Positions 26,751 to 34,890 are shown, counted from the stretch's first letter. The stretch is DNA of 64,000 nt from Streptomyces sp. SCSIO 30461 (GCF_037023745.1 NZ_CP146101.1:2472001-2536000); one strand, 5' to 3'. The notes: generated by a model not told the origin, from the sequence alone. Numbers and translations are program-made.

Positions 26751-27296
26751 GATCTCTACCGAACCCGGGGCGGTTCACATCGATGTGCGCTGGCAAGCGT
26801 TCTTGCGCAGGTTCGATCTTGAACACACCTTCAGGTTCTGGAAACAGACCCTGGGCTGGACCACGCCGAAGGTCCGCGACCCGGCCGTCGCCGACCTATG
26901 GACGTGGCTGATCATCACCGTTCACACCCAGCTCCGTCTCGCCCGCCCCCTCGCCGAGGACCTCCGCCGCCCCTGGGAAAGACCACGCCCGGCACACCGA
27001 CTCACCCCCGCCCGGGTCCGCCGGGGGTTCAGGCACATCCGCGCGACCACCGCCCGTCCCGCAGCCGTGCCGAAACCCTCAAGACCCGGACCAGGACGAC
27101 CTCTTGGCTCAAGAAACCGCAGACCGGCTACTCGCTACGAGCCCGGGAAGACCGTGAAGCGCCTCGAAACTCGAACAGAACATCTCCGCGCAAAACGGGA
27201 GCAATGTTAAATATCAAGCTGAGGTTCCCCCACCTTCCGAAGGCCGTCTCGACTGGCCCCTGAGCAACCGGGGTGCCCGACGCCAAGCTCGGCACG

Positions 27297-27487
27297 CTTC
27301 ACCCCAGCCCGCCCCGGCCGAGCGGATCCGCCACGGCCTGCACTGGTCATGGTGGCGACGCTGTCACCAGACCGTCGCCCGCGCCTGCCACCGGCGGCGC
27401 AACCGCGCCCGCGAAGCCGGACACCCCACAGCACGACCACCACCCACCAGTCCCCGAACTACAGCGAAGCCGCTGATCTCCAACTGA
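27297..27487 (-). repeat. terminal fragment of the IS701-type element at 2297
   Basis: About 190 bases are the near-identical reverse complement of 2297-2487, ending with the same terminus AGCCGCTGATCTCCAACTGA before GGG. Only the end region is present, with no transposase. It is a relic of a second copy. Confidence 0.85.
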
Positions 27488-27567
27488 AGGGGGTCGGCGT
27501 GGCGCCTCAGTCACCGCTACATGCCACTATGACGCGTCACATGAGGAGATGGGGGGCGACGACAGCC

Positions 27568-28188
27568 ATGAGGTACGACCAGAGGCAGGCGGACAAGCTC
27601 GATGAGACGATGCTCGAATTGCTGCTGCCGACAAGCGCGGTGGAGTCACTGGGGCAGTGGCTAGCCGACCCGGAGCGCGGCCAGCGGTACGCGAACGGAA
27701 GTGGCCCTCACACCATCCCGTACGCGCCATCCACCTGGATGGCCGTAACGCCCTGGCCCACTACCTTTGCCGACCGGGCGGCGGCCGATTCGGCCTCGGT
27801 GAGCCGAGCCGAGGTCGTGGCCGCGGTCCGGGCCGCGGAGCAGTCCGAGAGCTGGGCAGAGGCGTTCGTGGCCACGCAGGTGTGGGGCTACGGTGTTACG
27901 GGCTACGGCCCGTACCGCACTCGTCAGGTGCTCGCCCAGCCCAGCGCTGAGGCCGTCCTCACCGAGGCGGTGTCCCTGCTCGTCGACGAGGGCGCGGTCG
28001 CAGCCTACGAGGTGCTGCACACTTTCGATGGCCTCGGGTCCGTAAAGGCTGACGGATACTCAGACATCTCTGACGCACCATCAACCATTCGAGATCATCT
28101 TGCACGCGTGTTGCACAAGGTGATGAAAAACAGCGATGATCAATGGAGGGTCCCGCAAGTGTGTAACAGCAGGTCAGCAGGCATTTAG
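27568..28188 (+). CDS. OGG-fold-like protein (8-oxoguanine glycosylase fold), probably 3'-truncated
   Basis: 206 aa from ATG 27568. The middle portion AEAFVATQVWGYGVTGYGPY, then RTRQVL and AVAAYEVLHTFDGLGSVKA, resembles the Streptomyces proteins annotated as 8-oxoguanine DNA glycosylase OGG fold. In those, this region precedes a helix-hairpin-helix block and a K-x-x-Y type continuation. Here the sequence after GSVKA (from about 28050) no longer looks like the family, so the catalytic end is likely lost. It begins 80 bases after an IS701-end fragment. Identification is tentative. Confidence 0.45.
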   Translation: MRYDQRQADKLDETMLELLLPTSAVESLGQWLADPERGQRYANGSGPHTIPYAPSTWMAVTPWPTTFADRAAADSASVSRAEVVAAVRAAEQSESWAEAFVATQVWGYGVTGYGPYRTRQVLAQPSAEAVLTEAVSLLVDEGAVAAYEVLHTFDGLGSVKADGYSDISDAPSTIRDHLARVLHKVMKNSDDQWRVPQVCNSRSAGI

Positions 28189-28228
28189 GAGTGTCGTGCC
28201 CCTCATCTCCTAGGGGCGCGACACTCCT
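28187..28228. terminator. bidirectional hairpin terminator
   Basis: AGGAGTGTCGTGCCCC (28187-28202) pairs with GGGGCGCGACACTCCT (28213-28228), 15 of 16 pairs, just beyond the stops of both convergent genes. Confidence 0.8.
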
Positions 28229-28233
28229 ACCGA

Positions 28234-29763
28234 TCAGATGTCGCGGAAGATCTCGATCTGCGCACCCACCGAGTTGAGGCGCTCCGCCAGATCCTCGTAA
28301 CCGCGATTGATGACGTATACGTTGCGCAGCACCGAGGTGCCCTCGGCCGCCATCATCGCCAGCAGTACGACCACGGCGGGACGCAGTGCGGGCGGGCACA
28401 TCATCTCGGCCGCGCGCCAGCGGGTGGGGCCCTCGACCAGGACGCGGTGGGGGTCGAGCAGTTGGAGGCGGCCGCCGAGGCGGTTGAGGTCGGTGAGGTA
28501 GATCGCGCGGTTGTCGTAGACCCAGTCATGGATGAGGGTCTTGCCCTGGGCTGCGGCGGCGATCGCGGCGAAGAACGGCACGTTGTCGATGTTGAGGCCG
28601 GGGAAAGGCATGGGGTGGATCTTGTCGATCGGTGCTTCCAGCTTGGACGGACGCACTGTCAGGTCCACCAGCCTGGTACGGCCGTTGTCGGCGGTGTACT
28701 CCGCCGTGCGGTCGTGGTCCAGGCCCATCTCCTCGAGGACCGCGAGTTCGATCTCCAGAAACTCGATCGGCACTCGCCGCACGGTCAGTTGAGATTCGGT
28801 GACGACGGCGGCGGCGATGAGGCTCATCGCCTCGACCGGGTCCTCGGAGGGTGAGTAGTCGACGTCCACGTCGATGTCGGCAACCCCGCGCACGGTCAGG
28901 GTCGTGGTGCCGACTCCGTCGATCCGTACCCCCAGCGCCTCCAGGAAGAAGCACAGGTCCTGGACCATGTAGTTGGACGAGGCATTGCGGATGACGGTGA
29001 CACCGTCGTGGCGTGCGGCGGCGAGCAGTGCGTTCTCGGTCACGGTGTCGCCGCGCTCGGTCAGCACGATCGGGCGCTCGGGGCCGGCCGAGCGTTCCAC
29101 CACCGCGTGGTAGAGGCCCTCGGTGGCGGTGATGTCCAGTCCGAAGCGGCGCAGGGCGATCATATGGGGCTCGATCGTGCGGGTGCCGAGGTCGCAGCCG
29201 CCCGCGTACGGGAGGCGGAAGCGGTCCAGGCGGTGCAGCAGCGGGCCGAGGAACATGATGATGGACCGGGTCCGGCGCGCCGCGTCGGCGTCGATGGCGT
29301 CCATGTCAAGGGTGGCGGGCGGCACGATCTCCAGATCGGTACCGCCGTTGATCCAGCGGGTGCGGACCCCGATCGAGTTCAGGACTTCGAGGAGCCGGTA
29401 TACCTCCTCGATACGGGCCACCCTGCGCAGCACGGTGCGGCCCTTGTTGAGCAGCGAGGCGCACAGCAGCGCCACACAGGCGTTCTTGCTGGTCTTGACG
29501 TCGATGGCGCCGGACAGTCGGCGTCCACCGACGACGCGCAGATGCATCGGGCCGGAGTACCCGAGGGACACGATCTCACTGTCGAGTGCCTCGCCGATGC
29601 GGGCGATCATCTCAAGGCTGATGTTCTGATTGCCGCGCTCGATGCGGTTGACAGCGCTCTGGCTGGTACCGAGCGCCTCGGCGAGCTGCGTCTGTGTCCA
29701 GCCGCGGTGCTGCCGGGCGTCACGGATGAGCTTGCCGATGCGTACGAGGTAGTCGTCTGCCAT
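28234..29763 (-). CDS. XRE helix-turn-helix fused to UDP-GlcNAc enolpyruvyl transferase (MurA paralogue)
   Basis: 509 aa. Residues 8-65 form an XRE HTH (WTQTQLAEALGTSQSAVNRI). From residue 75 the protein is a complete EPSP-synthase/MurA fold: TSKNACVALL carries the Lys-Asn pair, PYAGGCDLGTRTIEPH carries the catalytic Cys at about 190, and the end has INRGYEDLAERLNSVGAQIE. MurA catalyses the first committed step of peptidoglycan synthesis. The regulatory fusion suggests a paralogue that senses substrate or acts on its own promoter; a dyad lies just before the start. In S. coelicolor a similar gene neighbours the aconitase gene. Confidence 0.88.
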   Translation of the reverse strand: MADDYLVRIGKLIRDARQHRGWTQTQLAEALGTSQSAVNRIERGNQNISLEMIARIGEALDSEIVSLGYSGPMHLRVVGGRRLSGAIDVKTSKNACVALLCASLLNKGRTVLRRVARIEEVYRLLEVLNSIGVRTRWINGGTDLEIVPPATLDMDAIDADAARRTRSIIMFLGPLLHRLDRFRLPYAGGCDLGTRTIEPHMIALRRFGLDITATEGLYHAVVERSAGPERPIVLTERGDTVTENALLAAARHDGVTVIRNASSNYMVQDLCFFLEALGVRIDGVGTTTLTVRGVADIDVDVDYSPSEDPVEAMSLIAAAVVTESQLTVRRVPIEFLEIELAVLEEMGLDHDRTAEYTADNGRTRLVDLTVRPSKLEAPIDKIHPMPFPGLNIDNVPFFAAIAAAAQGKTLIHDWVYDNRAIYLTDLNRLGGRLQLLDPHRVLVEGPTRWRAAEMMCPPALRPAVVVLLAMMAAEGTSVLRNVYVINRGYEDLAERLNSVGAQIEIFRDI

Positions 29764-29774
29764 AGCGGAAGGCT

Positions 29775-29790
29775 ATCTCAGATATGAGAT
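29775..29790. promoter_or_regulatory. operator-like dyad before the XRE-MurA gene
   Basis: ATCTCA-GATA-TGAGAT, perfect arms, 12 bases upstream of the ATG at 29763. The protein's own XRE domain is an obvious candidate ligand. Confidence 0.55.
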
Positions 29791-30439
29791 GAGTCGTCCA
29801 ATGGGGGTGAGCTATACGGGTGATGCTCTCCTCTGATGCTCCATTACTCCATTAACTCGTACAAAAGGTGTGGTCTGTTCGGGTGAGTCGCGACTGCTGC
29901 CGGGTGGCGCTCAGGCCGTCCCGGCGGCGAACCTATGGCGCGCCATCGCCCTCGCGTGCGGCAGCCGTGCGACCTCCCCGGTCGCCGCGTTCAGTGCGAC
30001 CGGCCGTGGCGCCGGATGCCCGCCGAACGCGACGAGCCCGTACCCGGGGGCTGCTCGCGGACGCCCCGGCCGCGATTCGGGGCTGAAAGGAGCTCAGGCG
30101 GCACGAGTGAGGGGGTTTCATGCGGCGGCCGCTCCCGCCGTCGGCGAGAGATCCTCCAGGACCTGGTGCCGGGGAGTGGAGCGGTCGAGGTCGAGGTCTC
30201 GCAGTGGTGGCGCCCCGGCGACGCCTTCCGTCCCGCCCGCCGCTCGCCGGCCTGCACTGCCGGGCGCGCGTCCGAGCCGTGCCGGAGTCTCCTGCCTCCT
30301 GGCGGCGGTGCCCCCGGTGGGGCGGGTCGCTGCCGCAATGCCCTGACCTGCGTGCTTGACCTCGGCGGGGCGACGTGCGATCCCTCGGGGCCAGGCGGGA
30401 CCCGCGCGGTGGCCAGCGCGAGAGGGCGGCGCAGATGGA
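29791..30439. other. intergenic region without recognisable gene
   Basis: About 650 bases upstream of the MurA-like gene. Open frames in several registers are Arg/Pro/Ala-rich and look like composition artefacts. The right edge is the first transposon-end repeat. It is probably the remaining native murA-acnA intergenic DNA. Confidence 0.45.
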
Positions 30440-30487
30440 TGTCCCGTCTCACCGAAGACTGAGTAGATCTCATCGAAGTCTGATGAG
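30440..30487. repeat. Tn7-like transposon end (left end of a decayed element)
   Basis: Begins TGTCCCGTC and holds two sites, ACCGAAGACTGAG (30451) and ATCGAAGTCTGATGAG (30472). The CGAAG cores are 21 bases apart, the same spacing and joining bases (TCTCATCGAAG) as at the left end of the intact element at 32965-33007. Confidence 0.6.
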
Positions 30488-30498
30488 CCAAAGCGCGA

Positions 30499-31041
30499 TA
30501 GTTGTCACATAGGCAGGCTTGTTGTCACCTGCGAGGTTGGGCGCCGGACTCGGGGGTGTCGGCCGGCTCCCCGGCGGTGGGTCGGCGTCCGCCGCAGCAG
30601 GCCACCACTGCTGTCGCCGTGGAGTTCAGGAAGATCAAGAACCAGGATGACCTGTCCACCGCGTTGATGGATCCGGTACGAAGCGGCTCTTCCCCGGCTC
30701 GCAGAAGGATGTCGACGCTGTCGGCCAGGCCATCGATCGTGTGGCCACGCTTCAAGGAGTGGTGCATTCGACGCCGGAAGACGCCCGCGTGCCGGTTGGC
30801 CGGGACCAGGCCGTCCCAGACGACGAAGTCAGCCCCGGCGATCAAGGCGTCACGTGCAGGCCCGCATGCCGGCGTCTGTTCGCGGAGCATGGCGATGAGG
30901 TCGTCGCGAGTCATACTGCGCCCCGGTAACAGGAAGACCAGCGATCGGCTATGTGTGACAATTCCAGCGCCTCTCTGGTGACAGTCCGGCTGCTTAGACC
31001 TGGTTTCTGTGCAGCCTATGCGGTGCCGTCGGTGACAACTA
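30499..31041. mobile_element. 543-bp miniature element with Tn-like repeated ends
   Basis: Perfect inverted ends TAGTTGTCAC (30499-30508) and GTGACAACTA (31032-31041). Further TTGTCAC-type sites lie inside: GTTGTCACC at 30521, and inverted TGTGACAAT near 30955 and GGTGACAG near 30978. Repeated end sites are typical of Tn7/Mu-type elements. It holds one small gene and no transposase. Confidence 0.55.
30525..30914 (-). CDS. hypothetical protein carried by the miniature element
   Basis: 129 aa from ATG 30914. N-terminal amphipathic helix MTRDDLIAMLREQTPA, a middle section RDALIAGADFVVWDGLV and RRRMHHSLKRGHTIDGLADS, and a hydrophobic strand SSWFLIFLNSTATAVVACC before a Gly/Pro-rich tail. It looks like a real soluble protein, but I recognise no family. 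It fills most of the space between inverted TTGTCAC sites and so would be the element's only cargo. No partner gene. Confidence 0.5.
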   Translation of the reverse strand: MTRDDLIAMLREQTPACGPARDALIAGADFVVWDGLVPANRHAGVFRRRMHHSLKRGHTIDGLADSVDILLRAGEEPLRTGSINAVDRSSWFLIFLNSTATAVVACCGGRRPTAGEPADTPESGAQPRR

Positions 31042-31130
31042 CCGAGCCTCGGCACATCTGAGCGCTCAGCGGCCGGCAGCGGAGGTCTTGCGGGACCGTC
31101 TGGGCCGCCGACGACGGGCCTTGTGAAGCT

Positions 31131-31592
31131 TTATCCCGCCTGACGGCAGGCCCGGCGCGTCACCTCGAACGCCTCCGCGTCCCTCGGTTCGATCCGCTCA
31201 TCGGCGCGGCCATCGACGACCACCGCAGAGCCGTCCGCGCGGCGTACGAAGTAGTCCGGTGCGTGCCGACGCTCACGCTCGCCGTCGTGCCAGTGCATCC
31301 AGAACGGCTGCGAGGCGATCCCCACCACCTCGGGATCGAAGTCCATCAGCACAAGCCGGTCCCGCTCCAGCCACGACTCGAAACCGACGTGCCGGACGGT
31401 CGTCGCGGCCCAGTACCAGCCCGAGAAGTGACGCTCACCACGCGACCAGCGAAACGGCCGTACTGCGGCCACGTCCTCGAACCGAGCCGTCACGCAGTCC
31501 AGCAGCGGACGCCGCCGACACTCCCGTCCTGCATCCACATACGACAGCTCAACGTATGGCTCCGCAAGATCCACCTTGGCCGGTACAGCCAT
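31131..31592 (-). CDS. TnsA-like endonuclease, C-terminally truncated
   Basis: 153 aa. TnsA catalytic-domain features: VRPFRWSRGERHFSGWYW, GFESWLERDRLVLMDFDPE with the Glu, ASQPFWMHWHDGERE, RHAPDYFVRRADG with the Asp, then VVVDGRADERIEP, where most relatives have VVDVR. It stops at RRACRQAG, the point where relatives continue GWxY and a C-terminal domain that contacts TnsC. No tnsB follows: leftward comes the miniature element. It is probably the only gene remaining of a second Tn7-like transposon whose ends are at 30440 and about 32955. Confidence 0.8.
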   Translation of the reverse strand: MAVPAKVDLAEPYVELSYVDAGRECRRRPLLDCVTARFEDVAAVRPFRWSRGERHFSGWYWAATTVRHVGFESWLERDRLVLMDFDPEVVGIASQPFWMHWHDGERERRHAPDYFVRRADGSAVVVDGRADERIEPRDAEAFEVTRRACRQAG

Positions 31593-31625
31593 CCACCACC
31601 CCCAGTACGTCCCCTCGTACGACTA

Positions 31626-32884
31626 GTAGATTGTCGCACCTAAGTATGGCTCTGATTGGTGGAGTTGACGGTCGGGCAGTCTCCCCTCGTCGCTTCACTT
31701 CGGCCGGGCGGGGGTGCCATGTCGTCACAAAAGAAGTATCCGGTTGCCTTGAGTGCTGAGGATCGTCAGGCGTTGGTGCGGGTGACCACGACGGGAGTCC
31801 GCAGCGCGTCGATGATCAGACGGGCGCGGGTGTTGCTCGCGCTGGATACGTCGGTCGGCGAGGTCGATCCGCGGGCGGTGATCGCGGACCGGGTCGGGGT
31901 GTCGTGCGAGTCGGTCCGGCTGGTCTCGAAGCGGTACGCGGAGACCGGCGGCGATGTGTGGGCCACGGTCGGCCGGAAGGAACGCGCCTGCCCCCCGGTG
32001 CCCTCCCCGGTGACCGGTGAGGTCGAGGCGAGGCTGATCGCGCTGGCCTGCTCGACACCGCCCAAGGGCCATGCCCGGTGGTCGCTGCGCCTGCTGGAGA
32101 GGCACGTGGCGCTGATCGAGGACATCCCGAACCTGGACCACTCCACGATCGGCCGGGTTTTAAAAAAACGGAACTGCGTCCTCACCTGAAGAAGTGCTGG
32201 ACCATCCCGCCACGAGCGAACGCGCAGTTCGCGGCCCGGATGGAAGACGTGCTGGCCGTCTATGCCCGGCCCTATGACCCGGCGCGTCCGGTGGTGTGCA
32301 TGGACGAGAAGCCGTACCAGCTGCTCGGCCACGTCCGCGATCCGCTTCCCCCGCGGCCCGGCCGTGACCGCCGCGAGGACAACGAGTACGTCCGCTCGGG
32401 GACCTGCTCGATCTTCTGCTGGGTTGAACCGCTGCGCGGATGGCGACGCGTGGATGCCCAGCCCCGCCGGACCAAGGTCGACTGGGCGCACCAGGTCGAA
32501 CACCTGCTGACCGTGGACTATCCCGACGCCGCCACGGTCGTGCTGGTGATGGACAACCTCAACACCCACACCACCGCCTCGCTCTACGAGGCGTTCGACC
32601 CGGGGAAAGCCTTCGCGCTGGCCCAGCGCCTGGAAATCCACCACACCCCCAAACACGGGTCCTGGCTCAACATCGCCGAGATCGAGCTCTCCGCGCTCAC
32701 CCGCCAGTGCCTGGACCGCCGCATCGACGACCTCACCGTGCTCAACACCGAACTCGCCGCCTGGCAGCAGCACACCAACAGCAACCAGCGCCAAGTCGAC
32801 TGGCACTTCACCACCGACGACGCACGCGTGAAACTACGCCACCTCTACCCAACCACACAGCAAAACTAAGCCGCGACAATCTAC
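31626..32884. mobile_element. IS630-family insertion sequence
   Basis: CTAGTAGATTGTCGC (31623-31637) and GCGACAATCTACTAG (32873-32887) are perfect inverted repeats including the duplicated target TA (31624-31625, 32885-32886), the IS630 target rule. Contains a two-frame transposase gene. Inserted in front of the TnsA-like gene, inside the decayed Tn7-like element. Confidence 0.9.
31719..32869 (+). CDS. IS630-family transposase, read through a frameshift
   Basis: ATG 31719. Frame one gives the N-terminal HTH part ([42 protein letters not shown]) and stops at 32187. The frame of the catalytic domain overlaps at GTTTTAAAAAAACGG (about 32157-32171): slipping back one base on the A7 run gives [14 protein letters not shown]. 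It then gives [12 protein letters not shown] (first Asp), [19 protein letters not shown] (second Asp) and [19 protein letters not shown] (Glu), to 32869. A -1 slip at such an A-rich site is a known way of making IS630 transposases. All catalytic residues are present. Confidence 0.88.
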
Positions 32885-32886
32885 TA

Positions 32887-32955
32887 GGTTCGCTGGCAAG
32901 GAAGCCGAAACGCCTGGGTTCGCTGTCAAACGCCTCGATTGGATGACAGCGGACA
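32887..32955. repeat. probable right end of the decayed Tn7-like element
   Basis: Two direct sites, GGTTCGCTGGCAA (32887) and GGTTCGCTGTCAA (about 32919), end with GGATGACAGCGGACA. Read inwards the terminus starts TGTCCGCTG, comparable with TGTCCCGTC at 30440. It abuts, at 10 bases' distance, the left end of the next element. Confidence 0.45.
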
Positions 32956-33030
32956 GAGGTGTTCTGTCGCAGCGAAGGTTGAGCGATTCTCATCGAAGGT
33001 TGAGTGATGTCGCGGTGAATCCTGTGCGCC

Positions 33031-33609
33031 CTACTCAATGTCGCTCGACTGGTCGGCGGAGTGGGAGCGTCGATGGGCTGCGACTCGTTCGCGGGTTGCG
33101 CATCGGCGGGAGCAGTAGCGGCGTTCCGGACCGCTGCCCTGGGTGATGAAGACGTCCTGGCAGCTGGGTGATGCGCAGATCCTGCCGGGCGGGCGTTGAC
33201 GGTCCCAGACGAGGACGGTCAGGGCCATGCAGGACGAGGCGAGGAGCCACTCGTCCCAGGGTGCGTTGTCGTCGTGGTCGAGGTGGGGATGCCAGGGGGT
33301 GCTGCCGCCGTGCGAGGTCAGGCGGAGCGGTCTGGTGTGGTCCTGCAGGAGGCGGTTGAGGGTGGCCGCGGCGTCATCGGCGTGCTCGGCGGCGAAGACT
33401 TGCCGCAGCAGGGCGGCGGCTGCGCGCATCCCGGCGACATCGAGGGTGGTGAGGTCAATGGGGTCGGTCTCGCCGTACTCGCGGAGCACGTCGGCGACTC
33501 CGGCCGGGTCGGGACGGTCGTCAGCGAGAGCGTTGATCAGGGCAGCTGCCCGGCGAGCCGTAGTCAGCACGGAGTGCCGGGTGGACCAGTCGTCGCTGTT
33601 GGAGAGCAT
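33031..33609 (-). CDS. CGNR zinc-finger (ABATE-domain) regulator, Tn7-like cargo
   Basis: 192 aa from ATG 33609; ATG 33654 would add 15 residues but overlap the divergent gene's leader. The N-terminal ABATE-type helical part has ARRAAALINALADDRPD and AGMRAAAALLRQVFAAEHAD. The C-terminal zinc finger reads RICASPSCQDVFITQG and RRYCSRRCATRERVAAHR, i.e. CxxxxC...CxxxC with the CATRER variant of CGNR. Such proteins are presumed transcription factors. Divergent with 57 bases from the MFS gene, it is its likely regulator; inverted GTAAC/GTTAC elements lie in the gap. Confidence 0.85.
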   Translation of the reverse strand: MLSNSDDWSTRHSVLTTARRAAALINALADDRPDPAGVADVLREYGETDPIDLTTLDVAGMRAAAALLRQVFAAEHADDAAATLNRLLQDHTRPLRLTSHGGSTPWHPHLDHDDNAPWDEWLLASSCMALTVLVWDRQRPPGRICASPSCQDVFITQGSGPERRYCSRRCATRERVAAHRRSHSADQSSDIE

Positions 33610-33666
33610 CCATGGAAATGTAACGCATCTTGCTGAGTTTTGAGTTACCTCCATAAAGTCTTGTGG

Positions 33667-34890
33667 ATGAGAAGGCGTTACTCACTCCGTTTGTATCTCG
33701 CCGGAGCAGTGGCAGCTCGTGCCGGGGACGAGATGTCAGGACCGGCGCTGATGCTGGCAGGATTTGCCGTGGCCGGATCGGCCGTCGAAGCGTCGTTGCT
33801 GCTTGCGGGCCTCACGATCTCTGCTGCCGTGGGCGGGCCGGTGCTCGGGGTGCTCCTCGACAGGGCAGGACGGCCGGGGCGCCTGCTGGCCGGGGCTCTC
33901 GTCCTGTATGCGGCGGGGCTGGGGATGATTCTCGTAGGACTGGGCTGGTTGCCGTTCGGTGTCACGATGCTGATCGCCGTGGTGACGGGGCTGCTGGGGC
34001 CGGCTCTGTCGGGCGGATGGACGGCCCAGCTGCCGCGTTTGGCGCTTGGCGACCGCCTGCCGGAGGCGAACGCGCTCGATGCCATGACGTTCAGTGTGGC
34101 GAGTCTCGCCGGTCCGGCTCTCGCCGGTGGCGTGGCGGAGGCGTTGGGAGCTTCGTCGGCCGTGGTGGTCTCCGTGGTGCTCATCGCCTTGGCGCTGCCC
34201 GCCGCGTGGATACTGCCCACTCGTCCTGGTCGGGCGCGGGGCGCTCAGACGACCTCGGTGATCAGCGACCTTGCTGCTGGAACGAGGATCATCGTCGGAA
34301 GGCCATTCTTGGCCCGGGTGACCCTCAGCTCGGTTGTCTCCTGTGTCGCCCAGGGCATGCTGACGGCGTGCATCCCGCTCCTGGGCGAGCGCGTCCTGGG
34401 CGGAGCCGGCCGCGGCGCGGTGCTGCTCTCCTGCGCGGCGGTCTCCGCCCTGGCGGCCAACGCCGTACTCGCCCGGTTTCCGCGTGCAGTCGCCCCCGAC
34501 ACGATCATCTGGGTCAGTGCCCTTGTCCAGGCTGCCGCGCTGGCCTTGGCCGCCGTGGGGTCACCCTTCGTGCTCATCGTGGCCGTACTCGTAGCGGGGA
34601 TCGGTGAAGGCCCTCAGCTGGCTGCCTTGTTCGCAGTTCGTCACCGGGAAGCCCCGGATCACCTGCGCGGCCAGATCTTCACCACCGGCGCCAGCTTGAA
34701 GATCACTGGATTCGCCCTGGGGGCAGCGGTTGCCGGACCAATCGTGACTTGGTCTCTTCCGGGCGCTTTGACGCTCGCAGCGAGTGTGGCGGTCCTCGCA
34801 GCACTGGCCTTCTTCGCGATCCCGTCGGCAACTGCCAACTCGTCTGCGGACAGCACGACCTCGCTTGAGTGTTCTCAGGGGAAAGGCTGA
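33667..34890 (+). CDS. MFS transporter, Tn7-like cargo
   Basis: 407 aa from ATG 33667; a TTG at 33640 is less likely. Twelve hydrophobic segments of the MFS-1/drug exporter kind: RLYLAGAVAARAGDEMSGPA, LTISAAVGGPVLGVLLDRAG with the loop 2-3 signature LLDRAGRPGRLLAG, WTAQLPRLALGDRLPEANAL, and a second half ending PGALTLAASVAVLAALAFFA. Similar proteins are annotated as arabinose-type or multidrug exporters. Being cargo of a transposon with a dedicated CGNR regulator, it may give resistance to an unknown compound. Confidence 0.85.
   Translation: MRRRYSLRLYLAGAVAARAGDEMSGPALMLAGFAVAGSAVEASLLLAGLTISAAVGGPVLGVLLDRAGRPGRLLAGALVLYAAGLGMILVGLGWLPFGVTMLIAVVTGLLGPALSGGWTAQLPRLALGDRLPEANALDAMTFSVASLAGPALAGGVAEALGASSAVVVSVVLIALALPAAWILPTRPGRARGAQTTSVISDLAAGTRIIVGRPFLARVTLSSVVSCVAQGMLTACIPLLGERVLGGAGRGAVLLSCAAVSALAANAVLARFPRAVAPDTIIWVSALVQAAALALAAVGSPFVLIVAVLVAGIGEGPQLAALFAVRHREAPDHLRGQIFTTGASLKITGFALGAAVAGPIVTWSLPGALTLAASVAVLAALAFFAIPSATANSSADSTTSLECSQGKG

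Larger units (their letters stand above)
25045..26777. mobile_element. IS3-family insertion sequence, itself interrupted
   Basis: The ends begin TGAACCGCCCCG at 25045 and, reversed, TGAACCGCCCCGGGTTCGG ending at 26777; GGTAGAGA follows on both arms. The flanking repeat is CAT (25042-25044 and 26778-26780). OrfA and orfB overlap in the IS3 manner. About 400 bases of IS110 sequence sit inside orfB. Confidence 0.88.
24026..27210 (+). pseudogene. transposase of the nested transposon, split by IS3
   Basis: Part one is 24026-25044, part two 26781-27210. Excising 25045-26777 with one CAT duplication restores the codons for TSTDIDVRWQAFLRR in frame. N-terminal part: DALGILSCFRVEFYDCLYSR, DLTDAVLCVDGPV, ALNNGWLEPTRLRRLL, and a first acidic block VLAVDVSNWLRPDA. 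A second block is VLIVTDAGYDVCRLAH. The C-terminal part gives RFDLEHTFRFWKQTLGW (candidate catalytic Glu) and ends with basic helices at REQC. I believe this is the Streptomyces NF041680-type putative transposase family, from memory of its pattern. Confidence 0.75.
22414..27225. mobile_element. older transposon carrying nested IS4 and IS3 insertions
   Basis: The ends ACCTGAGCTTGATGTTTAAC (22414-22433) and, reversed, ACCTCAGCTTGATATTTAAC (27206-27225) match at 18 of 20 positions. The element contained one plus-strand transposase (24026-27210). An IS4-family element has inserted within its left terminus and an IS3-family element within the transposase; the IS3 in turn holds an IS110 scrap. Confidence 0.75.

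Noticed and set aside
29868..30462. Overlapping plus-strand frames upstream of the Tn7-like ends
   Set aside because: Arg/Pro/Ser-rich in all registers, no ribosome site, no family resemblance.
30435..32960. Target duplication flanking the decayed Tn7-like element
   Set aside because: The five bases on each side (ATGGA and GAGGT) do not match, so borders or history remain uncertain.
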